NCBI RefSeq assembly: GCF_030285625.1
Contig: NZ_CP127294.1
Coordinates: 2,924,001 to 2,988,000, forward strand
From: Amycolatopsis sp. 2-15
GTDB lineage: Bacteria > Actinomycetota > Actinomycetes > Mycobacteriales > Pseudonocardiaceae
DNA: 64,000 nt
Direction: 5' to 3'
Shown here: one piece after another, positions 55,454 to 63,222 of the stretch
How positions within the stretch are numbered: the first letter of the stretch is position 1
Layout: every line of letters starts with the position of its first letter
Program-made: the position numbers and the translations under genes
Notes under the pieces: model-generated
Seen by the model: the letters and a program-made list of their open reading frames with translations, nothing else
What the model was told of the DNA's origin: nothing
Databases searched by the model: none

Positions 55454-55683
55454 CTTTCGTTGGTGCGGCTTTCCTTGGTGCGGCGGCGAAACGTGTCGAT
55501 CAGAAAGCACGCGACCGGATCGCCGCCGCGTTCCGGGGTGCCGAAGCCGGGTCCCGGCGGGTTGACGACTCGGCCGTTCTGTGTGGTGAAGGCCGTGCCG
55601 GTGGCCGTGGCCGGCACCGCCTCGAACGCCAGCGAGCCGCCGATCACGGCCAGCGCCGCGACCCCCTTGCCGATGGTCCTCAT
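55450..55683 (-). CDS. Small secreted protein
   Basis: 77 residues, ATG at 55683 with GGAGGAGG upstream. Signal peptide about 1-27 (KGVAALAVIGGSLAFEAVPA, then TATG). The short mature part contains GRVVNPPGPGFGTPERGGD and a single cysteine. It overlaps the 3' end of vanY by four bases, convergently. No function recognised. Confidence 0.7.
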   Translation of the reverse strand: MRTIGKGVAALAVIGGSLAFEAVPATATGTAFTTQNGRVVNPPGPGFGTPERGGDPVACFLIDTFRRRTKESRTNES

Positions 55684-55988
55684 CCGCGTCCTCCTCCGGT
55701 TCGTGACACCGAGCTTGGCACGCGAATTAATCACCGGTCAAACAGGTTACACATGAGGTAATACTTCGGTCAGGTCTCCGGCGCGCAGTCATCCTCCCGC
55801 GGCGATCACTACCTGGTGGACGCTTGTGGTCACGCAAGGTTGCTTTCGTGGGGTCAATCCCACGTAAGGCGGTAATCCGTCTGTCGCGTGGGCATATTTC
55901 GAGAGAGCAGGCCGGACGGGTGAATGAATCACCGGAGGCCGCGCTCCGCGGCGGATCGTCCGCTCGCGTCCAGGGAGGGAGCCACCCC
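55684..55988. promoter_or_regulatory. Divergent promoter region
   Basis: 305 bp between the small secreted protein and the DUF4232-like gene. An AT-richer patch at 55720-55770 (TTAATCACCGGTCAAACAGG region) probably carries the leftward promoter. No other gene is visible. Confidence 0.4.
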
Positions 55989-56519
55989 ATGACCAGCACT
56001 CTTCGCCGGGCCGCCACCATCACCGCTCTGGCCGGCGCGGCAGCCGCCTCCGTCGCCTTCCTCGGCGCGGGTACGGCCTCGGCCATGCCCACCGACTTCC
56101 GCTGCACCGCGGCGCAGGTCGACACCACCGTCGTCGCCGGCGACCCGGGCGCCGGGCAGCGCTACGCGAACGTCGTGTTCACCGCGAAGCCCGGCGAGTC
56201 CTGCAACTTCCAGGGCGCCCTGCCGGTCTCTTTCACCGGCGCCGACGGCGTCACCGTCACCCCCGAGGCCGGCTCTTCGGACGCGCCCTTGGTCACCATT
56301 GCCGATGGTCAGCAGGCCACGATGCTCCTGCACTGGAGCGGCATCGAGGCGCCCGAGCGCCAGGTCCAGCCCTCCGCCGTCACCATCACGGCGCCCGGCA
56401 CCACGACCCCGCGGGGCGACACCAGCGACCCGCAGATCACGCTGCCGTGGGACCAGTCGCCGCTGGACGCTTCCGCCGAGGCCCACAATGTCACGGTGGG
56501 CCCGGTCATCGCCGCCTGA
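55989..56519 (+). CDS. Secreted DUF4232-like protein
   Basis: 176 residues from the ATG at 55989 (GGGAGG upstream). Signal peptide about 1-33 (ITALAGAAAASVAFLGAGTA, SA). The mature part is a beta-sandwich: FRCTAAQVDTTVVAGDPGAG, RYANVVFTAKPGESCNFQGA and ATMLLHWSGIEAP, the pattern of the actinobacterial DUF4232 family with two cysteines forming a probable disulfide. Function unknown; it acts outside the cell. Confidence 0.85.
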   Translation: MTSTLRRAATITALAGAAAASVAFLGAGTASAMPTDFRCTAAQVDTTVVAGDPGAGQRYANVVFTAKPGESCNFQGALPVSFTGADGVTVTPEAGSSDAPLVTIADGQQATMLLHWSGIEAPERQVQPSAVTITAPGTTTPRGDTSDPQITLPWDQSPLDASAEAHNVTVGPVIAA

Positions 56520-56597
56520 CGCCGGGGCTCGTCGCGCGGCCCGAGGGGTGCTGACGTGCCATGATCGGGCCACGCGGCGTCGATTCCTGGAGATGGC

Positions 56598-57479
56598 ATG
56601 ATTACCACCGGCCGGCGGGAGGCCGAGCTCAACAGCGGGATCCTTCCCGGCAACGTGCACGTGGACGACTGGGTGATGTTCGTGCTCGCAGTCGTCTCCG
56701 TCGGGGGCCTGGGCTACCTGCTGCTCGGGCCCCCGCCGCCGGCCGATCTCGACGCGTGGTTCTTCCGCGTCGACTGCGTGGTCTGCGGCATCTTCCTGCT
56801 CCACTTCCTCTGGCGGTGGCGCAAGATCGCCTGGCGCACGGCCTTCCTGACGCGCAACTGGTACGAGGTCTTCGCGATGATCCCGGTCGCGTACCCGCCG
56901 TTCGTCGCGCAGCACCACCTGATCGCCGGGCTGCTGCTGCTCATCCGCATCGGCCGCGCGGCCGACCGGGCCGTCGGGGAGCAGTTCTTCTACCGCCTGG
57001 TGGAGAAACTTTCCGACCCGATCGTGCGTGCCATCAAAAAACCCGTGACGATCGCCGTGATGGACGAGGTCGTCAAGGTCCTGGAGACGGGCAACTACCC
57101 GGAGAACCTCGCGAGGTCACTCAGCGAGAACAAGGTGGAGCTCCGCGCCATCATCACGGAAAAACTCGCCGCCGACCCGCAGCTCGGCCGCCTCCGCCGC
57201 CTCCCCTTCCACGACGAGATCGTCCGCGCGGCCGTCGACGCGTCCTTCCGGGTCCTGCTGGAGGTCCTCCTGGATCCCCGCATCGACGACTTCTTCTCCG
57301 CCGTGGTGCGGGAAAACCGCGAACAGATCCGCCGCGCCGTTTCCCTGGGCCTGAACGAGGTGGACGAATCCCCGGACGAAGGCCTGCTTCGCACCCGGCC
57401 GCAGCGGACGGCGGCGCGGGAGTACGACCTCAGCCATCCCCGTCCGGAGCCGACCAAGCCGCCTGAGCAGCGGCGGTGA
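56598..57479 (+). CDS. Ion-channel-like membrane protein
   Basis: 293 residues. Four hydrophobic segments at about 23-43, 55-72, 90-108 and 110-120 resemble a compact voltage-sensor/ion-transporter module (DAWFFRVDCVVCGIFLLHFL, RNWYEVFAMIPVAYPPF). No pore signature such as TVGYG is visible. A cytoplasmic helical domain of about 150 residues follows, with charged amphipathic repeats (VVKVLETGNYPENLARSLSE). It may be a sensor or regulator rather than a channel. Channel function is inference. Confidence 0.7.
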   Translation: MITTGRREAELNSGILPGNVHVDDWVMFVLAVVSVGGLGYLLLGPPPPADLDAWFFRVDCVVCGIFLLHFLWRWRKIAWRTAFLTRNWYEVFAMIPVAYPPFVAQHHLIAGLLLLIRIGRAADRAVGEQFFYRLVEKLSDPIVRAIKKPVTIAVMDEVVKVLETGNYPENLARSLSENKVELRAIITEKLAADPQLGRLRRLPFHDEIVRAAVDASFRVLLEVLLDPRIDDFFSAVVRENREQIRRAVSLGLNEVDESPDEGLLRTRPQRTAAREYDLSHPRPEPTKPPEQRR

Positions 57480-57624
57480 CCGGGGGCGGCTGCTGAGGTG
57501 CGGCCGTGTTCAGCGTGCACCCGGTCAGCACGCCGCCCAGTGTCGCGCCGGCGGCGAAAGCGAGCGTGACGGCGCGGACCGCGTAGCCGGCCGTGCAGTG
57601 GATCTCCATCGCGACCCCATTCAT
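57430..57624 (-). CDS. Possible small membrane-anchored protein
   Basis: 64 residues from the ATG at 57624 (59 if the ATG at 57609 is used). One hydrophobic segment AVRAVTLAFAAGATLGGVLT with a lipobox-like LTGC, then a proline/alanine-rich tail. Ribosome sites are weak and it overlaps the convergent channel gene by 50 bases, so it is uncertain. Confidence 0.45.
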   Translation of the reverse strand: MNGVAMEIHCTAGYAVRAVTLAFAAGATLGGVLTGCTLNTAAPQQPPPVTAAAQAAWSAPDGDG

Positions 57625-57680
57625 GTCGATGTGACGATTATGCGGTCCACGGTAGGCCTGCACTCTTTTAACGTCAAGAT

Positions 57681-57695
57681 GACGAGAATTTCGTC
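57681..57695. promoter_or_regulatory. Dyad GACGA-N5-TCGTC
   Basis: Perfect 5-bp dyad at the 3' end of the NUDIX gene, overlapping its stop and upstream of the small minus-strand gene. It shares TGACGAGAAT with a second dyad upstream of the NUDIX gene. Confidence 0.4.
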
Positions 57696-58401
57696 AGGGA
57701 CTGCGCAGCATCGCGGGGTGCAGGATGGTGGCCGGGCCGCGCCGGAACACGGCCGCGGGGCGGCCGGCTTGGCGTGACACCCGTTCACCGGTCGGGACCA
57801 GAAAACCCGGCACGCTCATGATCTTGCGGTGGAAGTTGCGCGGGTCGAGGGTTTCGCCCCAGACGATCTCGTAAACCTCGCGCAGGTCCGTCACGGTGAA
57901 CTCGGGTCCGCAGAACGCGGCCGCGAGCGTGGTGTACTCGAGCTTGCTCCGCGCGCGTTCCACGGCATCGGTGATGATCTTCTTGTGGTCGAACGCGACC
58001 GTCGCTCGCGGCCGCAGCACCTTGTCCACAGGCATCAGCACCGCCTCGCTCGCGTCTCCGCCCGCCGCGGGTTCCGGCAGGTTCGGTGAGAAGCCGAGGT
58101 AGCACACGGTGATGACCCGACGACGCGGATCGCGCCCCGGTGTCCCGTAGGTGCGCAGCTGCTCCAGGTGTAGATCTTTCGCGTGCAGCCCGGTCTCTTC
58201 CTCCAGCTCGCGCGCGGCCGCGACGTCGAGGTCTTCCTCGGTTGACGCGAGGAATCCACCGGGGAGTGCGAGCATCCCCTCGTAGGGCGGGATTCCGCGT
58301 TTCACCAGCATGATCTGCAGCGCTCCGTCGTGGACGGTGAGCACCGCGAGGTCCACCGCGACGGCCACTTCGGGCAGGGTCCAGCCCTCGTCGTCAGGCA
58401 T
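57694..58401 (-). CDS. NUDIX hydrolase with NrtR-like C-terminal winged helix
   Basis: 235 residues from the ATG at 58401. NUDIX domain about 10-145 with the Nudix box GGFLASTEEDLDVAAARELE followed by EETGL, so the catalytic G-x5-E-x7-REUxEE-x-G-U pattern is complete. Residues about 150-230 form a winged helix (AAFCGPEFTVTDLREVYEIV, FHRKIMSVPGF) as in NrtR regulators of NAD metabolism. With an intact box it may still hydrolyse ADP-ribose-like compounds, or act as a sensor. Two related dyads flank the gene. Confidence 0.85.
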   Translation of the reverse strand: MPDDEGWTLPEVAVAVDLAVLTVHDGALQIMLVKRGIPPYEGMLALPGGFLASTEEDLDVAAARELEEETGLHAKDLHLEQLRTYGTPGRDPRRRVITVCYLGFSPNLPEPAAGGDASEAVLMPVDKVLRPRATVAFDHKKIITDAVERARSKLEYTTLAAAFCGPEFTVTDLREVYEIVWGETLDPRNFHRKIMSVPGFLVPTGERVSRQAGRPAAVFRRGPATILHPAMLRSP

Positions 58402-58467
58402 CGTCGGCGCGTTCCGCGGCAACCGGGCGAGTGTCCATAGTGCACAGTGTAGCTGCCGGGAAAATAT

Positions 58468-58482
58468 TCGTCTTATTGACGA
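58468..58482. promoter_or_regulatory. Dyad TCGTC-TTATT-GACGA upstream of the NUDIX gene
   Basis: Perfect 5-bp dyad 67 bp upstream of the NUDIX start, in an AT-rich patch. It shares TGACGAGAAT with the dyad at 57681. It is a candidate autoregulatory operator of the NrtR-like protein. Confidence 0.5.
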
Positions 58483-58587
58483 GAATGCACCGTGCGGTCT
58501 ACCGTGCAACTTGCACTCGTCACCTCCCGCCGCCGACCCCGTCCGACCGGGCCGCCGGTCACCCCGTGCTGCCCGGGAGGAAACGCT

Positions 58588-58617
58588 ATGACGGAACGAA
58601 TCGGAGCGACCCCATGA
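58588..58617 (+). CDS. Nine-residue leader ORF overlapping the nucleosidase start
   Basis: ATG at 58588 preceded by GGGAGG with good spacing, encoding MTERIGATP and a TGA that overlaps the nucleosidase ATG (ATGA at 58614-58617). The nucleosidase has no strong ribosome site of its own, so its translation is probably coupled to this leader. Too short to predict as a product; it may have a regulatory role. Confidence 0.5.
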   Translation: MTERIGATP

Positions 58618-59498
58618 TCGTCATCCTCACCGCGCTGGACATCGAGCACGGCGCGGTCCGTGCCCGGATGACCGGTGTGGAGCAGCGCAGCCACCGGGCC
58701 GGCACGCTGTTCGACGTCGGCACGCTCGACGACTGGCCGGCGTGCACCGTGGCCCTCGCGGTCACCGGCATGGGCAACGACAAGGCCGCCGCGCTCGCGG
58801 AACGCGCCGTCGCGGAGTTCTCCCCGGCGGCGATCCTCTTCGTCGGTGTCGCGGGTGGCCTGCGCGAATGGCTTCAGCTCGGCGACGTGATCGTGGCGGA
58901 CAAGGTTTATGCCTACCAGGGCGGCCGCAGCATTGACGAAGGGCTGCTGAGCCGGCCGCGGGCCTGGGAGCTGTCCCACCGCGCCGACCAGCTCGCCCGC
59001 TCCCTGAAGCGCGACGGCACGTGGAGCCGCTCCCTTTCCGCCCCGAGTCAGGGCGACACTCCGCGTGTCCACTTGGGACCGATCGCGGCCGGTGACGTGC
59101 TGCTCGACTCCAAGCTCTCGGACGTCGCGGAACTGTTGCGCAAGAACTACAACGACGCCGTGGCCGTGGAGATGGAGAGCGCGGGCCTGGCGCTGGCCGG
59201 TCACCTCAACGGGAACATCCCGGCCGTCACGGTCCGCGGCATCAGCGACCACGCCGGCGGCGAAAAGGACCTCACCGACCGCGAAGGCTGGCAGGGGCCG
59301 GCTTCCCGCAATGCCGCCGCCTTCGCTGTCGCGCTGGCCGCGGCTCTCGATGACGGACGGGACGGTGAGGGCCGCGCGAAGGAAGATCCGGCGGTGCCGC
59401 CGACCCCGGGGCCGACCCTGATCGCGCGGGACAACGCCCGCGTCCGCCACCAGATCGGCGTGATCCACGGCGGCGCGAACTTCGGAGGTGAGAAGTAA
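58614..59498 (+). CDS. Nucleosidase/phosphorylase-superfamily enzyme with C-terminal QIG motif
   Basis: 294 residues. Residues 1-245 form a PNP/MTAN-type fold: IVILTALDIEHGAVRARM at the start, FVGVAGGLREWLQLGDVIVA in the core, the active-site VAVEMESAGLA (Glu186, Glu188) and RGISDHAGGEKD (Asp212). The enzyme should cleave a purine nucleoside or nucleotide. An unstructured linker (about 246-268) ends in a tail with Q-I-G at 280-282 and G-G-A-N-F at 286-290. That tail matches residues 11-31 of the adjacent membrane protein. In NLR-type immune systems such domains act as effectors. The next gene starts one base inside its stop (TAATG). Confidence 0.85.
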   Translation: MIVILTALDIEHGAVRARMTGVEQRSHRAGTLFDVGTLDDWPACTVALAVTGMGNDKAAALAERAVAEFSPAAILFVGVAGGLREWLQLGDVIVADKVYAYQGGRSIDEGLLSRPRAWELSHRADQLARSLKRDGTWSRSLSAPSQGDTPRVHLGPIAAGDVLLDSKLSDVAELLRKNYNDAVAVEMESAGLALAGHLNGNIPAVTVRGISDHAGGEKDLTDREGWQGPASRNAAAFAVALAAALDDGRDGEGRAKEDPAVPPTPGPTLIARDNARVRHQIGVIHGGANFGGEK

Positions 59499-61672
59499 TG
59501 AATCTCCCTCCGCAGGAGAGCGGCCCCATCGCTCAGGGCGATGCGCAGGTCGGCTACCAGATCGGCAGGATCGAGGGTTCGGCCACCTTCCACGACCACG
59601 GGACCTATCACATCAACCAGGCGGATCCGCCGGACCGGAAGTTCAAGGTCGCGCTCAACCATTTGGAAGGCGGGACCGCGCGCAGCGCGGAAAAAATCTT
59701 CGGGGACCTCGTGCGCGACGGCTACGGCAGCGCGCAGATCGCTTACTACTACGCGCTCTCCGTCTTCAGCGAGCGCTCGCTGAACGAGATGGGCGACGAA
59801 ATGTACTCGCGGTACCAAGACGCGAAGCGCACGGCGGCGCGGTTTCCGGACGACGAGTGGAGGGCCGCGCTCGCCGTCGTCGAGGAACTGCTTTCGTGCG
59901 TGTGGCGGCAGGAAAGCGGGGAGGGTCTCGACCCGACCGCGCTGCCGAAGGCCATCGACAACTTCAACGCCCTGTCCGTCGGCCGTCAGATCGAGATCAC
60001 CCGGCACCTCGACATGATTCTCGGTGGCGCGATCCAGGACCACCTCGACGTGGTCGAAGCCCAGCGAGTGGCCCAGGCGCGGCTGGACCGTGGCAGAGCG
60101 AAACGTGCGTGGAAGTTCTTCGAGCCCACCCCGGCCAAGCCCAGGCTTCTCGGCGTGCCGCCGGTGAACGTTCCCGCGGCTACCTGGGCCCGGATCTGGC
60201 TGGGTGTCGCGGTGTTCGTGATCGCGGTGATAGTGGCCCTGTCTTCGATCGGTTCGGGGAACACGGTGCTCGGGTTGGTCGCGTTGGTCGTTTTCGGCGT
60301 CGGCTTGGGCGGTGCGGTGCGATTCGGACTCGACCGGGAGCTGCGGGCGAGGAAACTGGCGTGGCTGGACGCCGAGCACGGGTACACGTTGCAGCGACAG
60401 GCGATGGTGTCGCCGGGGCACTGGGTCTCGACCGACTTCGTCCGGCAGATCCACGAGCAGGTGGACGCGCGGTTCTCCGAAGCCCGGCCGCACGTCGAAG
60501 GTCAGTGGCCGGCGGCGACCGAAGGGGTTCGCGAGTACCTCAAGTGGCGGTTCGTGACCCTCTACGGCAACGCCCAGGTCAAGGCGCCCATGGTGAACTG
60601 GCTGATCCGGTGGCACGCGAAACGCGTCGCGGACGGCTGGCTGACCGGCACGAGGTTCGGCTATCGCGCGGGCCTGCTGCCGTCCTCGCGAACGATCGCG
60701 CTGTTCCGCGTGGGTGTCGCGGCGGCAGCCGCCGGATTCGTGGGCATGGCCAGCTCGCAGGCCGGGTACGTCGGCGCCGCGGTCTTCGCCGCGGTCGGTG
60801 CGTTCCTCGTGTGGCGTCCGGTCGTGCAGGTCTACGCCGCGCGGCAGTTGCGCACGGAGCAGGAAGCGGCCGGCCGGCAGTTGTTCGCTGAGGAACAGCA
60901 GGGCTACGACGCTTGGCTGGCGATACTCGCCGATCGGCCGACGGACGCGGAGATGGCCGTCTGGCTGGACCTGGACAAGTCCCACCTCAAGACCGCGGCT
61001 CTGCGCCGGGCTTCGCTCACGAACCGTGACGTGGTCGCGCACGTGGTTCTCACGGAAGGCGATCCCGCCTCGCTCCGCGCCCGGGAAGCCGGCGGGCCGA
61101 TGCGGTACTCGAAGTACGTGGTCCTCGTGTTCCTCCTGACGGGCAGCGGGGTGCGGGAGGTCGAGGTGGATCTCGATTTCCTGAACGCGAACACCCACGA
61201 CGAGCGGCGGACCTCGTTCCGGTACGACGCCCTGGCGTCGGCGCGAGTGTCCGAGGTGGGGGTGCGCTACGCCGATAACAAGCGCTACATCGTCCGGCCC
61301 GACGACACCGCCGCGCACCTGGACAAGCACACCCTGCGCAAACGGGCGTTCCGGCTGCGCCTGCTCGACGGGGACGACATCTCGGTGGTCGTCGAGACCT
61401 ACCGCCGGCAGGTCGACGTGACCGAAGAAGAGGACGAGGCCCGGCTGAACTTCTTCGCGCTCGAGGCCTCCGGCATCGTCGGCGCGCTGCACGTGCTCGA
61501 AGCCGTTGCCGCCGAAGGCCGGGACTGGATCGCGCGGGAGCAGGAACGCCGTCGGCGGCGGTACGAGGACTGGCGCCGCGCCGCCGGACCGAGATTGCTC
61601 GCCGACGGGTTGCGTGACCCCTTCGGTGAAGACGATCCGAAGGTGGGACCGGAGGTCCCCGCGCCACGGTGA
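59498..61672 (+). CDS. Multi-pass membrane protein with N-terminal QIG motif and TPR-like region
   Basis: 724 residues; its ATG shares one base with the nucleosidase stop. Residues 11-31 carry the shared motif (Q-I-G at 21-23), followed by FHDHGTYHIN. Residues about 45-190 are helical and TPR-like (ARSAEKIFGDLVRDGYGSAQ, IAYYYALSVFSERSLNEMGD). Four transmembrane helices occur in two pairs at about 231-273 and 402-445. A cytoplasmic domain rich in charged residues follows (about 450-724), with a beta-rich part (KYVVLVFLLTGSGVREVEVD) and an arginine-rich helix. No known family is recognised as a whole. Its fusion of a motif, a sensor-like repeat region and a membrane anchor suggests a partner or scaffold for the nucleosidase. 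Confidence 0.75.
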   Translation: MNLPPQESGPIAQGDAQVGYQIGRIEGSATFHDHGTYHINQADPPDRKFKVALNHLEGGTARSAEKIFGDLVRDGYGSAQIAYYYALSVFSERSLNEMGDEMYSRYQDAKRTAARFPDDEWRAALAVVEELLSCVWRQESGEGLDPTALPKAIDNFNALSVGRQIEITRHLDMILGGAIQDHLDVVEAQRVAQARLDRGRAKRAWKFFEPTPAKPRLLGVPPVNVPAATWARIWLGVAVFVIAVIVALSSIGSGNTVLGLVALVVFGVGLGGAVRFGLDRELRARKLAWLDAEHGYTLQRQAMVSPGHWVSTDFVRQIHEQVDARFSEARPHVEGQWPAATEGVREYLKWRFVTLYGNAQVKAPMVNWLIRWHAKRVADGWLTGTRFGYRAGLLPSSRTIALFRVGVAAAAAGFVGMASSQAGYVGAAVFAAVGAFLVWRPVVQVYAARQLRTEQEAAGRQLFAEEQQGYDAWLAILADRPTDAEMAVWLDLDKSHLKTAALRRASLTNRDVVAHVVLTEGDPASLRAREAGGPMRYSKYVVLVFLLTGSGVREVEVDLDFLNANTHDERRTSFRYDALASARVSEVGVRYADNKRYIVRPDDTAAHLDKHTLRKRAFRLRLLDGDDISVVVETYRRQVDVTEEEDEARLNFFALEASGIVGALHVLEAVAAEGRDWIAREQERRRRRYEDWRRAAGPRLLADGLRDPFGEDDPKVGPEVPAPR

Positions 61673-61687
61673 CCCGGGGGAGGGAAA

Positions 61688-61717
61688 CCCGGGGGCGGTC
61701 TTCGGGCCGCCCCCGGG
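61688..61717 (+). terminator. Terminator of the nucleosidase / membrane-protein operon
   Basis: Perfect 11-bp GC stem (61688-61698 with 61707-61717) and an 8-nt loop, 16 bp after the stop, followed by CTTGG. Confidence 0.75.
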
Positions 61718-61909
61718 CCTTGGGCGACGGTGCCGTCAACCGCTGAACGAGTGCTGCCCGCCCGGGCCCGGGCGGCGGAGGGGCGGGAGTACGCTGGAGT
61801 CCTTCGTTGTCGTTGCTGCACAAGGGTTGTGTTGGCGCGGACACGGGGTGTTCCGATCGTTTCCGAGGCAAGCTGGGGAGCGTCGGGAGCCGAGTCGCGG
61901 GTTGGAGAC

Positions 61910-62137
61910 GTGAACGTGGTGGATAGCGGGCAGCAGGTGCAGCCGTGCCGACGGCAGGAGTGCTCGGAGGACTCGCTGTGGCGCGGGCTGTGCGCCGCGC
62001 ACTGGAGCCGGTGGCAGCGTGGCCTGGACGCCCTCGAACTGCCCGACGACGACGTGCCACCCCCGCCCGCGCAGGTGTGGTGGCCGCCGGAGCGCCAGGC
62101 GTTGCCGTTGAGCAGCCGGGTGCTGCCGGGGTCCTGA
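61910..62137 (+). CDS. Small Cys/His protein, possible zinc-binding
   Basis: 75 residues from the GTG at 61910 (TTGGAGAC upstream); a second GTG at 61916 is possible. The sequence QPCRRQECSEDSLWRGLCAA followed by HWSRW gives Cys-x4-Cys-x8-Cys-x2-His, a plausible zinc site like those of small actinobacterial DNA- or protein-binding factors. The rest is proline/tryptophan-rich. Function unknown. Confidence 0.55.
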   Translation: MNVVDSGQQVQPCRRQECSEDSLWRGLCAAHWSRWQRGLDALELPDDDVPPPPAQVWWPPERQALPLSSRVLPGS

Positions 62138-62150
62138 CCTCGGCGAAGGA

Positions 62151-62585
62151 TCAGTCCTCGTCGGCGGGGATCTCCACCTCGGCCCACAAGCTGGGCAGGT
62201 TCACCACGATCCCCTCCTGGCTGCTGCGCGCGATGATCACCACGGCGTCCTCGGCCGTGGGGTTCTCCTCGCGGTGCGGCACGTACGGCGGGACGAACAC
62301 GTAGTCGCCCGGTGAGGTCTCCAGGCGGATCTCCGAAGGGCCGTCCGCGAAGACGAAGACGGGGTGGCCCGACTTCACGTAGATGGCGGTTTCGGCCTCG
62401 CCGTGGTGGTGGTCGCCGGAGTTGGTGTGGGGCGTGACGTGCGTTTCGCCCATCCAGACCTTCTGCGAGCCCACCGTTTTGCCCGAGATGGCTTCGAGCC
62501 GGCGCATCCCGGTGGTCTGGTTGGTGTCGCCGGTCAACGAGCCGCCGCGGATGTGGTGCAGCGGTTGGTGCCACTGGTCGGTCAT
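62151..62585 (-). CDS. Cupin-domain protein
   Basis: 144 residues, ATG overlapping the MOSC stop by four bases. Cupin motif 1 in HTNSGDHHHGEAETAIYVKSG (in part) with three histidines and a glutamate, motif 2 in YVFVPPYVPHREENPTAE. Putative small-molecule dioxygenase or isomerase, or a metal-dependent binding protein. Co-transcribed with the MOSC gene. Confidence 0.85.
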   Translation of the reverse strand: MTDQWHQPLHHIRGGSLTGDTNQTTGMRRLEAISGKTVGSQKVWMGETHVTPHTNSGDHHHGEAETAIYVKSGHPVFVFADGPSEIRLETSPGDYVFVPPYVPHREENPTAEDAVVIIARSSQEGIVVNLPSLWAEVEIPADED

Positions 62586-63109
62586 CGGGCCTCCACAGCC
62601 AGTTCCACTACCATAAGACGAGCCGGCCCCACCCGCAGCACACCGTCGTCCAGCGGGACGCAGCGCACGCCGCCGCGGCCGCGCAGGCCGCGGAAGGCGC
62701 CGGGGGCCACGGCGACGTCCATCCAGGCGCACGGGTTGGCCGGGCGGCGCGCTTGAAAACGGACGGGGCCGTCGCCGCTGTCCAGGGTGAACACGGCTCC
62801 CGGATGTGTGCGCGTGGCGGCGAGGTCGTCGACGCTGAAGCCGCGCAGCACGATGTTGCGGCGGGTCAGCAGCGGATCCACGGGGCCGAACGCGTCGAGC
62901 GCCGCGACGTCGAACACCGTCACGGCGGCGTCGCGGTGCGCGGCGTGGTTGAAGTAGCGGTCGCCGACCAAGCCCAAGCCCGCGCGCACTTCCACGCACG
63001 AGCGCGACACCGGGCCGGGGTCCGGCCGCGGGCCGTCGGACGGGCGGCCCTCGAACGCGTGCACCGGCGAGGTCAGCAGCGAAACGATCTCCACCGGCGT
63101 GCCTTCCAC
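62582..63109 (-). CDS. MOSC-domain protein
   Basis: 175 residues. MOSC (molybdenum cofactor sulfurase C-terminal) fold: GLVGDRYFNHAAHRDAAVTV near residue 47, LLTRRNIVLRGFSVDDLAAT and the conserved cysteine in RRPANPCAWMDVAVAPGAFR (in part). Stand-alone MOSC proteins transfer sulfur or bind the molybdenum cofactor. The pairing with a cupin gene suggests a small redox or detoxification unit. Confidence 0.87.
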   Translation of the reverse strand: MEGTPVEIVSLLTSPVHAFEGRPSDGPRPDPGPVSRSCVEVRAGLGLVGDRYFNHAAHRDAAVTVFDVAALDAFGPVDPLLTRRNIVLRGFSVDDLAATRTHPGAVFTLDSGDGPVRFQARRPANPCAWMDVAVAPGAFRGLRGRGGVRCVPLDDGVLRVGPARLMVVELAVEAR

Positions 63110-63222
63110 GCCTCGACCCTACCCGCGCCAGGATCACACGCCCTCCGAACGCATCCAGGAAAAGGACAACCGGGATCAAACGGTGGTAGCGTCTTCCGCC
63201 ACCAAGCACGGGGGAGACTGCC

